A stretch of DNA of 64,000 bases. Source: Davidsoniella eucalypti (Eukaryota; Ascomycota; Sordariomycetes; Microascales; Ceratocystidaceae). The translations under genes were made by a program, and so were the position numbers. Positions within the stretch are counted from its first letter, which is position 1. Every line of letters begins with the position of its first letter. This document shows positions 37,283 to 49,593 of the stretch, piece after piece. The notes below the pieces were generated by a model. The model saw nothing but the letters and a program-made list of their open reading frames with translations, was not told the origin of the DNA and searched no databases. The stretch spans positions 1 to 64,000 of the forward strand of contig RMBW01000065.1 in NCBI GenBank assembly GCA_004009845.1. Reading direction: 5' to 3'.

Positions 37283-37577
37283 TGGAAAAAAGTTACGGTA
37301 AAATTATTGTTTGTCATTTCAGCTTGAGAGTATTGGGAATATGTCCCCCTTAGGGTATTTAGTGACTCTATATGACTTATCTTGTTTTTTGCACAGCTAG
37401 TGGAAGCAGTTTTACAACTACTTTTCGGAACTTTTCTTGGGGGGGTTTTCGAGTCATACGGCTAGTGAATCAAATTTCATATATTCAAAAATAAAAAACC
37501 AAACTATATATATCTTTGTATAACCACAGATGCATCAAATATCCGCATGTATATATCTCCTCTTTTTAGATATCCAT

Positions 37578-39690
37578 TTATGCCTTGCGCTTCAGCAGAC
37601 AGTGCTCACCCCATTTTCTCCGGTACTGTGCCGGCACAAAGCTAAGTTCTGGAATCCACAAGATACGTGCTAGCGGGTGAGTCCGTGCAGCATCCAAGAA
37701 CGGCTTGCAGGTCATAACTTCCCATGTCTGCTTGTCCGCAATGTAATCAGGCTCAAAAGGCGGAAGAGGGTTCGGGTCTAGAGGATAGTGGGTGTCGACT
37801 AGGAAGCTGCACGTCTTGATATCGACGTACTTGGAAAGATCTTCCTTGTTCATATCGTTGAATCCTGTAGTTTGAAGCCATGTAGGCCACACGCCAAAGC
37901 CGACATTGGCTTCGGAGAACTCGCCGGGAAGCAGGCCTCGGAATTCGGAGCGGATGAATTTGGGGTGCATATCGCGAGGCAGGAAGTACGAAGATGGGAA
38001 ACGGTACCATTCTTTGCCAAAGCACACAAAGTCACCTTCATTACCAATGCCCTGGTTTCCACTAGCTCCAGTACCGAGAGGTTCATAGATCTCCATAGGG
38101 GCAGAGTAAGAGCTGTACAGGTTGTAAATGCGCATAAAGCCGATATCCGCTGACAATAGGAAAAGCGCGGCAATCCCGAGGGCCTTGATCTTAGCTGGGA
38201 TCAAAGAGAATATCCCCTTGGGATTGCCCGAGATTGATAGAACCATATGAGTTGTCATAGCAGCATTGAGGGCCAAGAACGGGTATGCGGGGTACATGAA
38301 TCTCTCTTCCTTGTGAGGCTGCAAAGTAAAGATAGTGAACCACATGTAGAAGGGAGTCATGAAGACAACAGTACGCAGGCCACTCTGGACACCGCCGACC
38401 GAGGGCCAGAAAAGCTTGTGAATGGCAAATACGGGGAAGCAAGCCATGGCCAGAATAAACCAGATGTTGAAGTTCAACAGCAGGTTCTTGATATAGAAGT
38501 GCCATGGCTCAGTGCCGTATAATTCTGGACCTCCAGACTTAGAAAATATGTTGTACTTGACAATGTTCCAAGGTAGAATGAAAACATCGTGGTAAAAGAA
38601 CCAGTTGACAGAAGTATCCACGCCCTAAAGATATGTTAGCAACCGAGAAACGGTACGAAAAGGCCACAAAGTATGTTAGAAACCGTAGACTTACCACCAG
38701 GAGGACAGCTGCAACAGCCCCGCGTACTAGTCGAATAAAAGCCTCATACATTTCTGTGCCACGAGAGAAGATACCCAGCAGTAGTTCCTCGGCGATAAAA
38801 GGCACCATGAGCGCATATGAAAAAGGCCAACCAAAGATACCACCAATGGCAAACCAGAACATGCCCATCGAAGTATGAAGGCCACCACGCCAGTTCATGA
38901 ATGCCGCAGTTCCCAGAATCGCCGTGTACATGGCAAAACTGCTAGGTAAAAAGGCCGTCGATGCATGGAAGTAACCAGGAGAAAGGATAGATGCGATCAG
39001 GTAGATAATGGCGACACGGCCGTTAAGCGTCAATGTTATGGTGCGGTAGAAGATGGACTGAGCAAGGGCATAGACAAAGCACAGTGCGTAGCGCACAAAG
39101 TAGAACTCGGCAACCTAGACAGACGTGACACTGTTAACATAGTGTTCCAATGAGTTCCTGCAAAGCCGGGCGCAAAAAAACCGACCTTAGTAGGGAACGG
39201 GCCGAGACGGCGGATGTTGGCAATAATAGCATGGAGAGAAATGTATGTCCAGTCGCGGATGGCAAACTCTGGAGAATATTCCCAGGTCTGGAGACCATAG
39301 CCGTGGGAAAGATAATGTGTGGGTTCCCAGTAGTTGAAGGTCTCGTCACAGTCGGCGATGGGCGAGTAAAGCGCTGATATCAGACCAGAGGCTAGGAACA
39401 TATAGAAGGCCGTGATGGGCTTGATGGGGAACGGACTCGGTCTATTCCTCGGATGATTTGTGTCAGTCACTATTTCGATGATACAGTAGTTTTTGTAGAA
39501 GTCAACACAATACAACTGAAGTCCCCGGTGGGTTGGCTATAGAAAGCCGTAGATCGAGTCTTGTCTAAGCCGAGCTTTAAGACAACATGAACAACAACAG
39601 CTCGCATTGCTAAATTAGACAGACTTACTGTTTCTTTTTCGCATGATGCGCATCGGGATGCACATATGTGCGCTTTTCTATAGGCGCCAT
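37578..39690 (-). CDS. ALG9: ALG9 alpha-1,2-mannosyltransferase
   Basis: ALG9 adds the two alpha-1,2 mannoses that use dolichyl-phosphate mannose to the lumenal Man6 and Man8 lipid-linked oligosaccharides in N-glycan assembly at the ER. Exons, in minus-strand order: 39690-39629, 39441-39186, 39114-38695 and 38624-37578; all junctions keep frame and give 594 residues. The acidic GT-C motif DCDETFNYWEP is at 51-61, the ALG9 block GPELYGTEPW at about 278-287 and the GT22 signature HKEERF at 350-355. Many hydrophobic helices lie between, with a lumenal C-terminal domain ending in KRKA, a plausible ER-retention tail. Those motifs favour ALG9 over ALG12, PIG-B and SMP3. The first exon (62 nt) encodes the basic cytosolic N-terminus. 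It is divergent from NAF1. Confidence 0.93.
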
Positions 39691-40161
39691 TTCGACCAGC
39701 CAAAAGAATTAAGGTTAATCAGATTCAATTAACCGTACGATGGGGATGTTGTTCTTGCGTTAGTGGTGATGAATTCAGACGATCTGTCATTGGAGGTTGT
39801 TGGTGCATTTTCAGCTTCTCACAAATCCAGAGCTTGTTGGGAAGCTATGCCTTGACGCCACTACCAAGCCAAAAACAGTAAGAGCAAGGATTACGTCGCT
39901 TAAGTGGATTGGTGAGCTAGAGTTAGGGTTATTAGTCGCCGATAAGCAGATAAGACTTTTTTTTTTGCGGTTTCCCCGTCAATGATAGGTTTTTTTTTTC
40001 GTTTGCAAACAAAACTTTAGTATTGTGATAATTTTCGCCATCTCATATTTCCAACTTTTGTCCTCCATCTGGTTTTTTCCCATCATTATCAACCCACCTA
40101 GTGTCCATTCCCTCTAAAACACTATAACGAAACGATCAGTAACTCAATCGACTTTGCGACA
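39691..40161. promoter_or_regulatory. Divergent promoter shared by ALG9 and NAF1
   Basis: Only 471 bp separate the two start codons. The right half becomes CT- and then CA-rich before the NAF1 ATG (about 40040-40160), a usual leader. A TTAGGGTT motif (about 39921), resembling the Tbf1/telomere-type site found in promoters of ribosome-biogenesis genes in yeasts, lies in the middle. Whether it works here is unknown. Confidence 0.5.
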
Positions 40162-41841
40162 ATGTCGGGCTTTTCTGACATTCCCGGCCTGGGAAACCTT
40201 CCGGGCTCTGCCACCGAAGCGAAAGAGACTGATTCGATTTCTTCCACTCATATTGGCGGTGACATCCAGATGGGCGATGACTTCACGCTACAATTGATGA
40301 ATGCCCCATCTCACCCCATAGATATCGCACCTGGGCACGATATCACTAGTGCTCTCGAGGCTATGCTCGACAACTTCGACTCCATGCCGGATCTGGACTC
40401 ATTTCCCACCTTGGAATCTCAACAACAACATAGTGCATTCATGATGTCCACAGACTTTCTCGGTGCAAATATCGAGCAATTTATCGAATCTACACCACTT
40501 CATATACCGACCGACAAAGTCACGGAGACTACCCAAGAGGTAGTTGCCCAAGCGTCCGCTGTACCTGAGCCAGTCGCTGCTGTAGAGGCCTCGAACGACA
40601 TGGAAATATGTGATACCGTGCCTCAATCTATCCCAATTGATACGAAACAAGAAGACACGCCCACGGAAGCGGTGACAGGCCCTTCGACCAATGGCGAAGA
40701 AAACAACTCGAACAACTCTAAAGAGGCTGAACATCCTGAATGGGAAGCTGATTCATCGCCCTATGAATCATCATCGGACTCCTCCAGTGACAGCGATAGC
40801 GACGATAACTCAGATGAAGATGAGAAATACGAGCTATTAGGTATCGAGGAAACTGCGCGCATCCTTATGAAGGCTGAAGGAGACTCGGACGACGATGCCG
40901 ACGGGCCTGGCAAGACCAGCAAGTATCTGCGCTCAAAGAACGAGATCGATGAGCAGTACGCCCCTCGACCCGATATCGTACTCACCGAAAACATGAAAAT
41001 CGAGCCGTTAGGCTTGGTTGAGCATATCGTCGATAATACCCTCGTCATCAAGGGCTTCACTCCCGCCGAGTACCAGGTTCTAGACAGCGGCTCTATCCTG
41101 TGTCTGGGAGATCGCAAGGTCTTCGCCTCTATTGCAGAGCCTATCGGCAAGGTCCAGCAGCCTATGTATCTCGTTGGATTCCAGCAAACTAGTGAGATTG
41201 CTGAGAACAACCTCGAAGTCGGCACCAAGATATTCTACTCTATTTCACATGCCAACTACGTCTTCACCTCCGCTCTCAAAAACCTCAAGGGCTCTGATGC
41301 CTCCAATATCCACGATGAGGAAATTGGTGCCGATGAAATGGAATTCTCAGATGACGAGAAGGAAGCAGAGTACAAGCGTATGAAGAAGCAGAAACGTCGC
41401 GACAAGAACAGCAAGAATAACGCTGGAGAGGCTGCTCCTTCAGGTCTACGCAACGAAGTCAAGCGGGACGAACCATCCAACGGTGGTCTTAACTACGACG
41501 ACGATGGGTCGTACCGCCGTCTCACACGCCCTCCGGGCTTCGGTACTGCTGGTTACGAAGCGCCTCAAGAGCATGCGCGAACTGAGTCCCCACACGGCGG
41601 ATATCAGGGCGCTAGGGGTAGAGGAGGAGGTGACTTCCGCGGCCGTGGTCGTGGTGGTAACCGTGGAGGAAACCGCGGCGGAAGATTTGGCGATAATAAC
41701 CGTAACCAGTCATCGGCATTATCGTCGCCATCGCGGGACAACAACTACTTGCAGTCTCAACAAAACAACCAGAACCACAGAAGTCATGGCTACCAAGCAT
41801 CTACCCCTCATCAACAACAACAACCACAACCACAACAACAA

Positions 41842-41873
<32 letters not shown>

Positions 41874-42345
41874 TTCTTATAACCAGCAAGCTACGGTGCC
41901 ACAACACATTCCCACCAACACCTTCTATGCGCCTGGCGTCCCGGCGGCTTCACCAGGAGTTCCAACTGGCTTCACCGCACCATTCGGCGCTCCTGGTTTT
42001 ATGCCGTTCCCTACCCCACCCCCACCAAACGCCAACCCAGCTTCCATCCCACCTTTGGGCCAATTTTCCAGTCTCATCCCCAGCCTGATGAATGCGCAAT
42101 TACAGCAGCAACAACAACAAGCACAACAGGCTCAACAGGCTCAACAAGCACAACAAGCACAACAAGCACAACAGGCTCAGCAGGCTCAGCAGGCTCAACA
42201 GGCTCAGCATCAAGCTCAATTTAATGCTCTGGCTGCTAACCCTACACTTGCGGCGGCAATGGCTAACCCGGCCTTCATCCAATTCCTTGCCCAAAACATG
42301 GGAGGTCAACAGAACCAAAATCAGGGATCTGGTGGACAGCAGTAG
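40162..42345 (+). CDS. NAF1: H/ACA snoRNP assembly factor Naf1
   Basis: Naf1 is the nuclear chaperone that loads dyskerin/Cbf5 onto nascent H/ACA snoRNAs and is later replaced by Gar1. It is a single exon of 727 residues, longer than yeast Naf1 because of Q-rich extensions. Order: an acidic, disordered N-terminus with a D/S-rich stretch (about 195-220); the helix YELLGIEETARILMK; the Gar1/Naf1 beta-barrel domain at about 270-375 with MKIEPLGLVEHIVDNTLVIK and the MYLVGF strand; a basic KRMKKQKRRDK patch; an RGG box at about 485-513; poly-Q at about 550-570; and nine QQA repeats at about 655-681. The start (GACAATGTCGG) follows a CT/CA-rich leader. It shares a promoter with ALG9. The identification rests on the Gar1-like core and its linker order. 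Confidence 0.92.
41811..41872 (+). repeat. CAA/CAG microsatellite coding poly-glutamine in NAF1
   Basis: A mixed CAA/CAG run broken by two proline codons encodes about 18 glutamines. The CAA and CAG mixture lowers slippage compared with a pure run. It is in frame within the disordered C-terminal half of NAF1. Confidence 0.9.
42124..42204 (+). repeat. 9-bp coding minisatellite, nine units, in NAF1
   Basis: Nine contiguous units of the form CARCARGCW encode (Gln-Gln-Ala)9. Units differ only at synonymous sites (CAA/CAG, GCT/GCA), so the array is kept in frame. Copy-number variation among strains is likely. Confidence 0.92.
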
Positions 42346-45300
42346 AGAGGTTCGTTATAGATTGTTAGAACGATCTTGATGAATATTTATCAAATGGAAG
42401 AAAAACAAATCCAGAAACTAAAAGGACGCGAGAATAGAAAGATAAAAAGATAGCATATGCATTATAATACCACACTAATCTTTGACTACAACACACTCGA
42501 CTATGAAAAGTAATTTGACATTTCGTTACACGAACCCTTGTGATATGTAACCCTACTGAATGTAATTTCAATGCCATTGTCGAAAGAGTTAATTTGTGAC
42601 TTTAACATGCTGCTGTATTTGTGTCACGTAATGACACTTACGTAAGAAAGGAATGCTATAAATGTCACGGGATTTGATAGAAATAGCGCATTTCGATTAT
42701 TATAACAATAGTACAGTGCAGTAGAAGCGATTATGAAGAGGTGCAAGTTTGAAGATTCATTGATTGAGCCCTACTTTGTGCTTTCGAAAAAAAGCTATTT
42801 GTAGGTCATACATGCAATTAACACTAGTGATCATCACGAGTTTAATATACTTGATATACTTAAGCTCTTGTGAAACTGTGGAGTATATCTGATCTGTCTT
42901 CCGTGAAGAAGTGTGATTGACAAATCATGAGAAGTACATACAAATGTGTATATCTCAGCGAGTAAACATAGGGGTGAGCAGTCAGAGAGCTAGTTTCAAT
43001 GTAACTGTAATTTTGAAATGGCAAAAAATAGTAGCAATAAATGGAATGAAATGCCGTGTCAATGATGTCAATACAACAAAAAAAAGGCCTTCATGACTTT
43101 ACGAAACAGACCGGCCAGGCCTAAAGGTCTTGATACATATACATGTTTTTGTTTGGAGGGATACTTCTATAACGAGAAACCCTTGTTCCAACTAAGTTTG
43201 CGGAGACTTTTTTATATGACAACAACAAATAACTATGAGTGTATTAGCAAAAGTTGATCAGCGCTGGCGGCTGTCATTATGAGTATGCACTGTTTGTTTC
43301 GAGACAAGGACTTTTTGACCAGCTTCAAAGCCAAAGAGTTAAGATATCCCCTCAAAAAAGACAATAATGAAACAGAGGTTAGCCAAAACTGGTTGGCAGA
43401 TGTTCGCAAAAGATCTCGCAAATCTATTTCTTAGTTGGTGAATTTCTCAAACACAAGATTTGCCTGGAAAAAAAGAAAATTGGAAGAGAGAAATCACAAG
43501 TGGGAGGGGACTGAGCTAAGCCATTGCCAGATCCTGTACTGCTTTGAGCATAAGACAGACAAGGGACAAGGGAAATACGATTTTTTTTGACAGTATTTGA
43601 GTATCAATTGTGCGTGTTGGCTCCGGAGGAAGCTTTAACATTGATAATGATTTTTGAAATTACAACAGGTGATTGATTTATCATGGCACGGGATTTCCAA
43701 GCTGAGCGCTTCATGAGACAAATAAGAATCAGGAAGGACAACAAAACATGGGAAACTGGCAATCTGTCGAACTATGACGATATCATCAATCTTTGACCGA
43801 CTCCACTCGTAGGGCGCCATCTTATTATCTGTCTTTCCGTTGCTATTGTCTGGGAATGGAACGAGCTTCCCAGAAGAAACAAAGAAGGCTCGTATCACAA
43901 TATGGTCTAAACAAAAAAAAAAAACTGGACATCGATGTCTGGCTCTCTAATCGGAGTTATTCTCCATTATTACTCCGGGTCAGACAAGTAAGAATACAAA
44001 GCGTTGTAGGGCAGGCCGAAGACGAATCACAAGAAGCTAAAAGAGTCCACAATAGAATTGTAGTTGTACAGTCATGCTCTCTTTCTTTATTTTCTGTTTG
44101 CAGTTTTCGTAGACATGAGAGACTTATCGGTGGCCACTGGATTTTGGCTTCCAATGACAGGCCTAAATTTAGAGAATGAGTGTATTTTAGGATACCATGC
44201 AAAAACAAAAAGAATCGAGACCTACGTACACATATATATTTAGGATCGTGAGATCTAGAGGCGGCTAAGAAAAGGAATAACGATTCAAGGGGGGGCTAAT
44301 TGAGGAGATCTGAAAGTCACGATGTATTTTATTTGTAGAAATGGCCGGAGATCTCAGTTGCAGGTTGATAATTGTGCCGCATTCAAGTATTATTTCTGGA
44401 ATATTCATACCACACGTCATGTTTCGTGTGTATGCCACAAAAAAACAACAACGGAGATATGACAGGGGGTAGAGAGCCCTTTACTTGGAATCTAATCTTG
44501 TAAACACCTGAAATTGAGAGTGGCAGAAAGACACAGAAAAAGAACATGGTAAAAAAAAAAACCAAAGCTCAAGCCGCTAGAAAGCCCGCCTACAAGACTT
44601 TTATTTCATCTGGTTGTTTTAATGCCCTTTCTCGCCAGATGCTGCAGGAGCCAGAAACTGGTGCAAGCGTGCCTCTTTTCTTTTCTTCTTTTCTTTCTTT
44701 TAAGGCCCTGGCTTTCGGTAGCTGGGTTGCAATTCTGGTGAGGGTGGATGGATCGCACATGGTTCCCGCACCTGATTTTATATTATATATATATATATAA
44801 CAAAGATCAGAAAACATACAGTACATATAGAGTCGATGATAGTACAAGAGAAGCACGGCTCAGTTTCGAAATTCTGCGGCGGGCAAGACGTCGCTGAGCG
44901 TAGCCTATCAATTGGTTAGAACACCGCTCATGTCCTTCTGAACGAAGCAAAGGGTGAGTGCACAGCGCAGGCGTCAGCCAAAGCATAAGAAAGCATGGTA
45001 TTAGGCGGAAACGAGATTGGGACTATTCATGCAAGACTTCGCGGTAAGCGAATTTGAGGGTCTGGATGGAAGGTTGACTATCGTGAGAATTGACCGAGTG
45101 AGTAAATTTCGCAGATAGTTGTGGATTTTGAGCCACTGTGGAGATAGAGACAGACAGATCGGGTTATCTAGATGGGAAAATGATCATGCTCCCTATGACG
45201 ACGGCTTGACGGCGCGGTGTCTGCGGGACACTTGACTAGCTTTGGGTGACATTTGCTAGGTTGCCTTAGTAAGATCCAGCAGGCTTTAGCTAGAGAGAAG

Positions 45301-47466
45301 ATGTCTCCTGTAGAATTGTTAAGGTACACTAGGTAATAGGGTAGCATTGGCACTGAATATAAGGGGGCTACTAACAAGCGTAAGCTGATGATGCTTTGAT
45401 AAGACCAAGACTCGCATAGGAAAATAAGATAAAAATTGCCAATAAAGCAAGCAAAAAGCAACCCTGCTTGATTCAACGTACTCAATACCTTCCCGGCCAT
45501 CTGAAACACCAAAAACGCATGCTGGAAAAGGCGTGTCGACAGGGTTCAGCAGGATAGAGGAACATGTACCCAGTACGTACATCGCAGGTGATCTGGGACT
45601 CTGATTGGTCTGCAGACCATTAAAGCTTGGAGCCATTGTCCAATCACAAGTGAGCTGTCCCTGGAAAAGAAGTGCAGGGACCCCTGGCTCAACATTGCGT
45701 TTATGTGGATCGTAATGTTGAAAGAGTTGACAAGCTGTAGGACTAACAAGAGCAAGCAAGATAGGATAACGAGAGAAGATGGCCAGACAAATCTAGGTTA
45801 TTCGTAGTTGAAGTTGTATAGATACGATATACTGCTTCAGAGATACGATGTATTGCCACTAGATAAAGCACTGACATCAATTTACTGATTCCTAGTTGTA
45901 ATACTATCATTTCTAGCTCTACCTGTACATGTATACGTATGTATTACACAAGGTCTCGCCTGTATAAATCCCGAATCCCCAATTACATACAGCCCACTAA
46001 AGTCGAGGTTGTTTGATCGGCGGATTAGAGATGCATGCTTGGAGCAGCCACTGACGACGATCATCATCGGGATAAGCTCCAGTGCAACCAAATCCAGACG
46101 GGGGCCTACTCTTTAGTGACACTAGTAATTGCTGTGTTGCTTTTCACTGTGTCTCCAAGGCAAAAGGCCTCGCCAAGAAAGCGACGTGATAGTGATAGAT
46201 ACTAAAAAAAGTGATGAAAGAAAAGAGACGATGTGAAGGTGAAAAAAAGAAGAGGCGACGATAATGCCGCCCTGAAAAAGAAACCGCCAAATCATAACAA
46301 AGGCAGCAAGGGAATAATGCAACTGCATAACTTCTGGCAAAGAGAAAGACAGAAAGTAGAGAAGCTTCCTAGAGTCGTCCGCACTCCGCCAATACCAGAA
46401 GACGGCTCCTGGGTATCCACGGTGAAGCAACTGCCTAACACGCTCGCGGCAACGCTGTAGGGCACATTAGTGCGCTGTGCGCTGGAGAGTCGGAAACGGA
46501 GAGCCTAGTAAAAGTAGAAGCACTAAACAAAGCGAAAAAAAGGTGGAAAGTATGCTTTTAGTGGACTGAAGACGACATAGCTTGGGCCGGATTACGAGAA
46601 AGGCTGAAGAAACAACGCTGTTTCTGCAGAGGTAAAGAAGCAGCAGCTGAGATCACGATGTTGCTCGACCGCCCGTAGGGCGACCCAGTAGAGCCATCGA
46701 GTATACCAAAGATGAAGCCTAGTATCGTCTGTTTGCCTGGCTCTCTTCTCTTTCTGCTTTTTGCTTTCTGCTTTCTGCTTTTTGCTCGCACTGGGAACAC
46801 CCTGGCCACCCGCTGATCCCATGCTGGTCGTCGGCCCCTGTCTGTCTCTTCTCTTTGTTGCTCTTTTTCTAACCCACTTTTGCTAGTATGGGTTCGTCGC
46901 TTTTTTTTTGCTTGTATTTTTGCATTCTATTTTCAATTCGCTTCTTGGTTATTGCTATCCTTGCCCACCCGACCCCTGGCCGTGTCGCTCCTTCCCTGGG
47001 TCGCATTTTCCAAAAAATAAATAAAAAAATAGACGTTCTTCCCTCGCTCTTTTTTGGTTTTGTGTGGCTGCTACTTATGCGTGCTCAGCGTCGTCGTTGT
47101 AATTGCTTGCTTCGCTTTTGAGGACCTCGTCTGCTCTCCCCTCGTTCCGGGACATTTTATCTCTCTCTTTTTCTTTTCTTTTCTTTTAATCCCCAATCTT
47201 GCGATTTGATCCACGGCTTCATTCTAGTCGCCTCTTGATATTTCAAGCATCTTTTGCTGCCCTGAGGGACGCCTTGAGCATTCTCTTCATAGTTTCTTGT
47301 TGATATATACTATCGTCACTCTTACAGGACTAGCCATTATTGCATAGACAGCATACTCTGATATCTGTCTCTATACCCTCATTTTCACCTATATCTATAC
47401 CACTCACGACCTCACCTTGTTACGACCTTTTATAACTTACAACCTTAACTTCTAATACCGCCCATC
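42346..47466. other. 5.1-kb intergenic region, no supported gene
   Basis: No family is recognisable. The longest frames (128 codons near 43.8-44.2 kb; 146 codons on the minus strand at 45.3-45.8 kb, without an early ATG) do not look like genes. It holds a TA run (44786-44800), a heptamer repeat at about 46755-46785 and, from about 46730 to the next start, a long pyrimidine-rich tract that is most likely the promoter and 5' leader of the SH3-domain gene. Confidence 0.5.
46755..46785. repeat. Heptamer repeat (TGCTTTY)
   Basis: About four units of TGCTTTC/TGCTTTT stand in tandem within the CT-rich upstream region of the SH3-domain gene. Confidence 0.75.
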
Positions 47467-48810
47467 ATGCATCTTCCCGCTTCTGTAATGTCCAGCATCT
47501 GGTCAGCCCAGGAAGCCAAATATTATCGTGCCTCAAATGCTGCCTTCCCTACATCAACCGCCGTCTACGAGAACGCTCTGCGTGTCCGCTCGCCATCAGA
47601 CAGTGATGATGACTCTGTAAGACCGACTTATAGACAAAGTATACTAGTAAAGTACTAACCAAATTGGCTTCATCAGGACACCACTACCGAGCAGGCCACT
47701 ACCGAGCAGGCCACTTCAACTGGCTCCGATGTCTTTCCCACTGAGATCTCCAACATCGATGCTACTGAGAGTGCCACTGCTACTGCTTCTGAGCTGGCTT
47801 TAGCCGGCGCTCTTACCACGGAGTCCTCAAGCACTTCAGAGTCGTCCTCGTCAGCTACTGTTGCCGCCACATCTCCCGCTGCTACATCCTCTACTAGCGA
47901 GGAGAGCTCTGGTGTCAGTGGAGCCACCATTGCTGCCGTGATCGTGTGTGTTCTCGGTGCGCTGCTTTTCGTTGGCCTCGGTATCTACTTCTTCATGCAG
48001 CACAAGAAGAAGCAAGCCCAACGCCAGCGTCTCATGGATGAGAAGCCCCGTCACTCGCCCGTCATCAACTCCATGGCCAACAAGGGCCCTGCGCCTTCTC
48101 GCCCCGCTCCTCCTACTGGCCCCGGAAGCTCTCTCCGCTCGTCTTCCTTTGCGCCTCTTGTGCCTGTCAAGGATTCTTCCAACCTCGCGAATCCCTTCGG
48201 TGCCAACGCCGAGAAGATCAATGCCCCCGAATCACAGAACCCCTTTGCTGATGATCGTGCTGCCTCGCCGCCATCTACTGGTACTGCTGTGACCACCGAT
48301 GGAGCAACTGCCGTGTCTGCCACGCCTATGAAGCGTACTGCCTCCCGACGCAACGTGAACAACTTGGATCTGACTGTTCCCGGCATGAAAGGTTTGCCCG
48401 GCCCGCCTAGCCCGTCCGCCAGTGAATACAGCCTCAGCATGATCCCCTCAGGTTCCTCTGCCACGGCCGCCGCCTCTTCGGCCCCCCCTGTACACCGTGT
48501 TAAGCTCGACTTCAAACCCACTCTCGAAGATGAAATGGAACTCCAGACTGGCCAGCTAGTCCGCGTATTGCACGAGTATGACGATGGTTGGGCTCTATGC
48601 ATCCGTCTCGACCGTTCGCAACAAGGCGTCGCTCCTCGCGCTTGCCTATCAGATCAGCCCGTCAAGCCTCGCCCAGCTAACGCAAAGCCACCACCAGTTA
48701 CTATGAACAACACCTCGCCTAGACCATTCTCTCCTAACACACCGCGTCCAAGCAGCCGGAACGGAGTCTCGCCCGAAGCCGCTGCCGCTGCCCCTGGCTC
48801 AGCATATTAA
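47467..48810 (+). CDS. Single-pass membrane protein with C-terminal SH3 domain (Fus1-like layout)
   Basis: Exons 47467-47616 and 47677-48810 (intron GTAAGA, branch ACTAACC, CAG; phase 0) give 427 residues. Residues about 51-125 are Ser/Thr/Ala-rich and look heavily O-glycosylated. One membrane helix (ATIAAVIVCVLGALLFVG, about 132-156) is followed by a basic stop-transfer QHKKKQ, placing the C-terminus in the cytosol. A Pro/Ser-rich linker leads to an SH3 domain at about 323-378, with the acidic RT-loop DEMEL, DDGW and a final GVAPRACL strand. The layout (glycosylated ectodomain, one TM, SH3) is that of yeast Fus1, a cell-fusion and polarity scaffold; orthology is not shown. No clear signal peptide is seen, so topology is inferred. 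A long CT-rich leader precedes the start. It converges on the carrier gene. Confidence 0.8.
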
Positions 48811-49593
48811 GATGAACAAGAAAAGGAAAAAATCTACAAAAAAAACAATTTTCATTCACAATTTTTCTTTTCATCATGATAACTCGCCAGGGGTTCCGGA
48901 AGGGCGGCGTTCCCTTCCATCGCGAGCTATTAGTTAGTATATATTACTTCTTTGTCTTTGGGTAGCGAGCGGGCGTTTCACTTTTGTGTTTTTATTACAT
49001 TACATCTTCCTATCCCATCCACATCTATCCACTCTAGGAAAACAAGAATGTCTTTCGACCTTCTTCTTTTCCTTGTCCTTTCTTTTGTTTCCCAAACTTT
49101 TTATTTTTATATAGATATATATTCATCTCAAACCATATATCGACTCCTATCTTTCTAGTATATATAAGACAAGTGTTAGTTTTTTTTTTCTTTGTCCACG
49201 CCTTTTTTTCTTACTTTTTTTTGTTGGCTGAAACTATTTGTCTCAGCTATGAATATAACTTTTGACGTCTCACCCTTACACCTTATTCAATTCAATGATA
49301 TATGATAAAATGTATGTATGTACGGATATATATGATATGCAAATAAGCAGATAATCTGCCATCCAACGAAATTTACATCACTCGTTTGCGTATAATAAAG
49401 CTTGGTAGTGGCTTCGAATGTTTACTTGTCACTTGTCAATAGTGAAACCATTGAAAATACACCAATAAGATACAAATACACAAGGCTACTTTAAATACTA
49501 TATCAAAAACAAACGCTAGTGCCATGGGAGAACTATCCTACAAAGACTCAAACCCTTCCCACCATCCATTCGCATGAGTGCCAAAGGCATAAC
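48811..49593. other. Convergent 3' intergenic region
   Basis: A/T-rich spacer between the 3' ends of the SH3-domain gene and the carrier gene, with A- and T-runs fitting 3' UTRs and poly-adenylation signals on both strands. A 17-bp GC-rich palindrome-like stretch lies near 48890. No gene is seen. Confidence 0.5.

Noticed and set aside
44895..44960. tRNA-like stretch TAGCCTATCAATTGGTTAGAAC (box-A-like)
   Set aside because: No anticodon stem, T arm (GTTCRA) or acceptor pairing follows. The flanking TGAGCG/CGCTCA arms pair with each other instead. Not a tRNA.
45319..45759. 146-codon minus-strand frame between NAF1 and the SH3-domain gene
   Set aside because: The first ATG comes only about 40 codons in, no family or splice context is seen, and another frame overlaps it.
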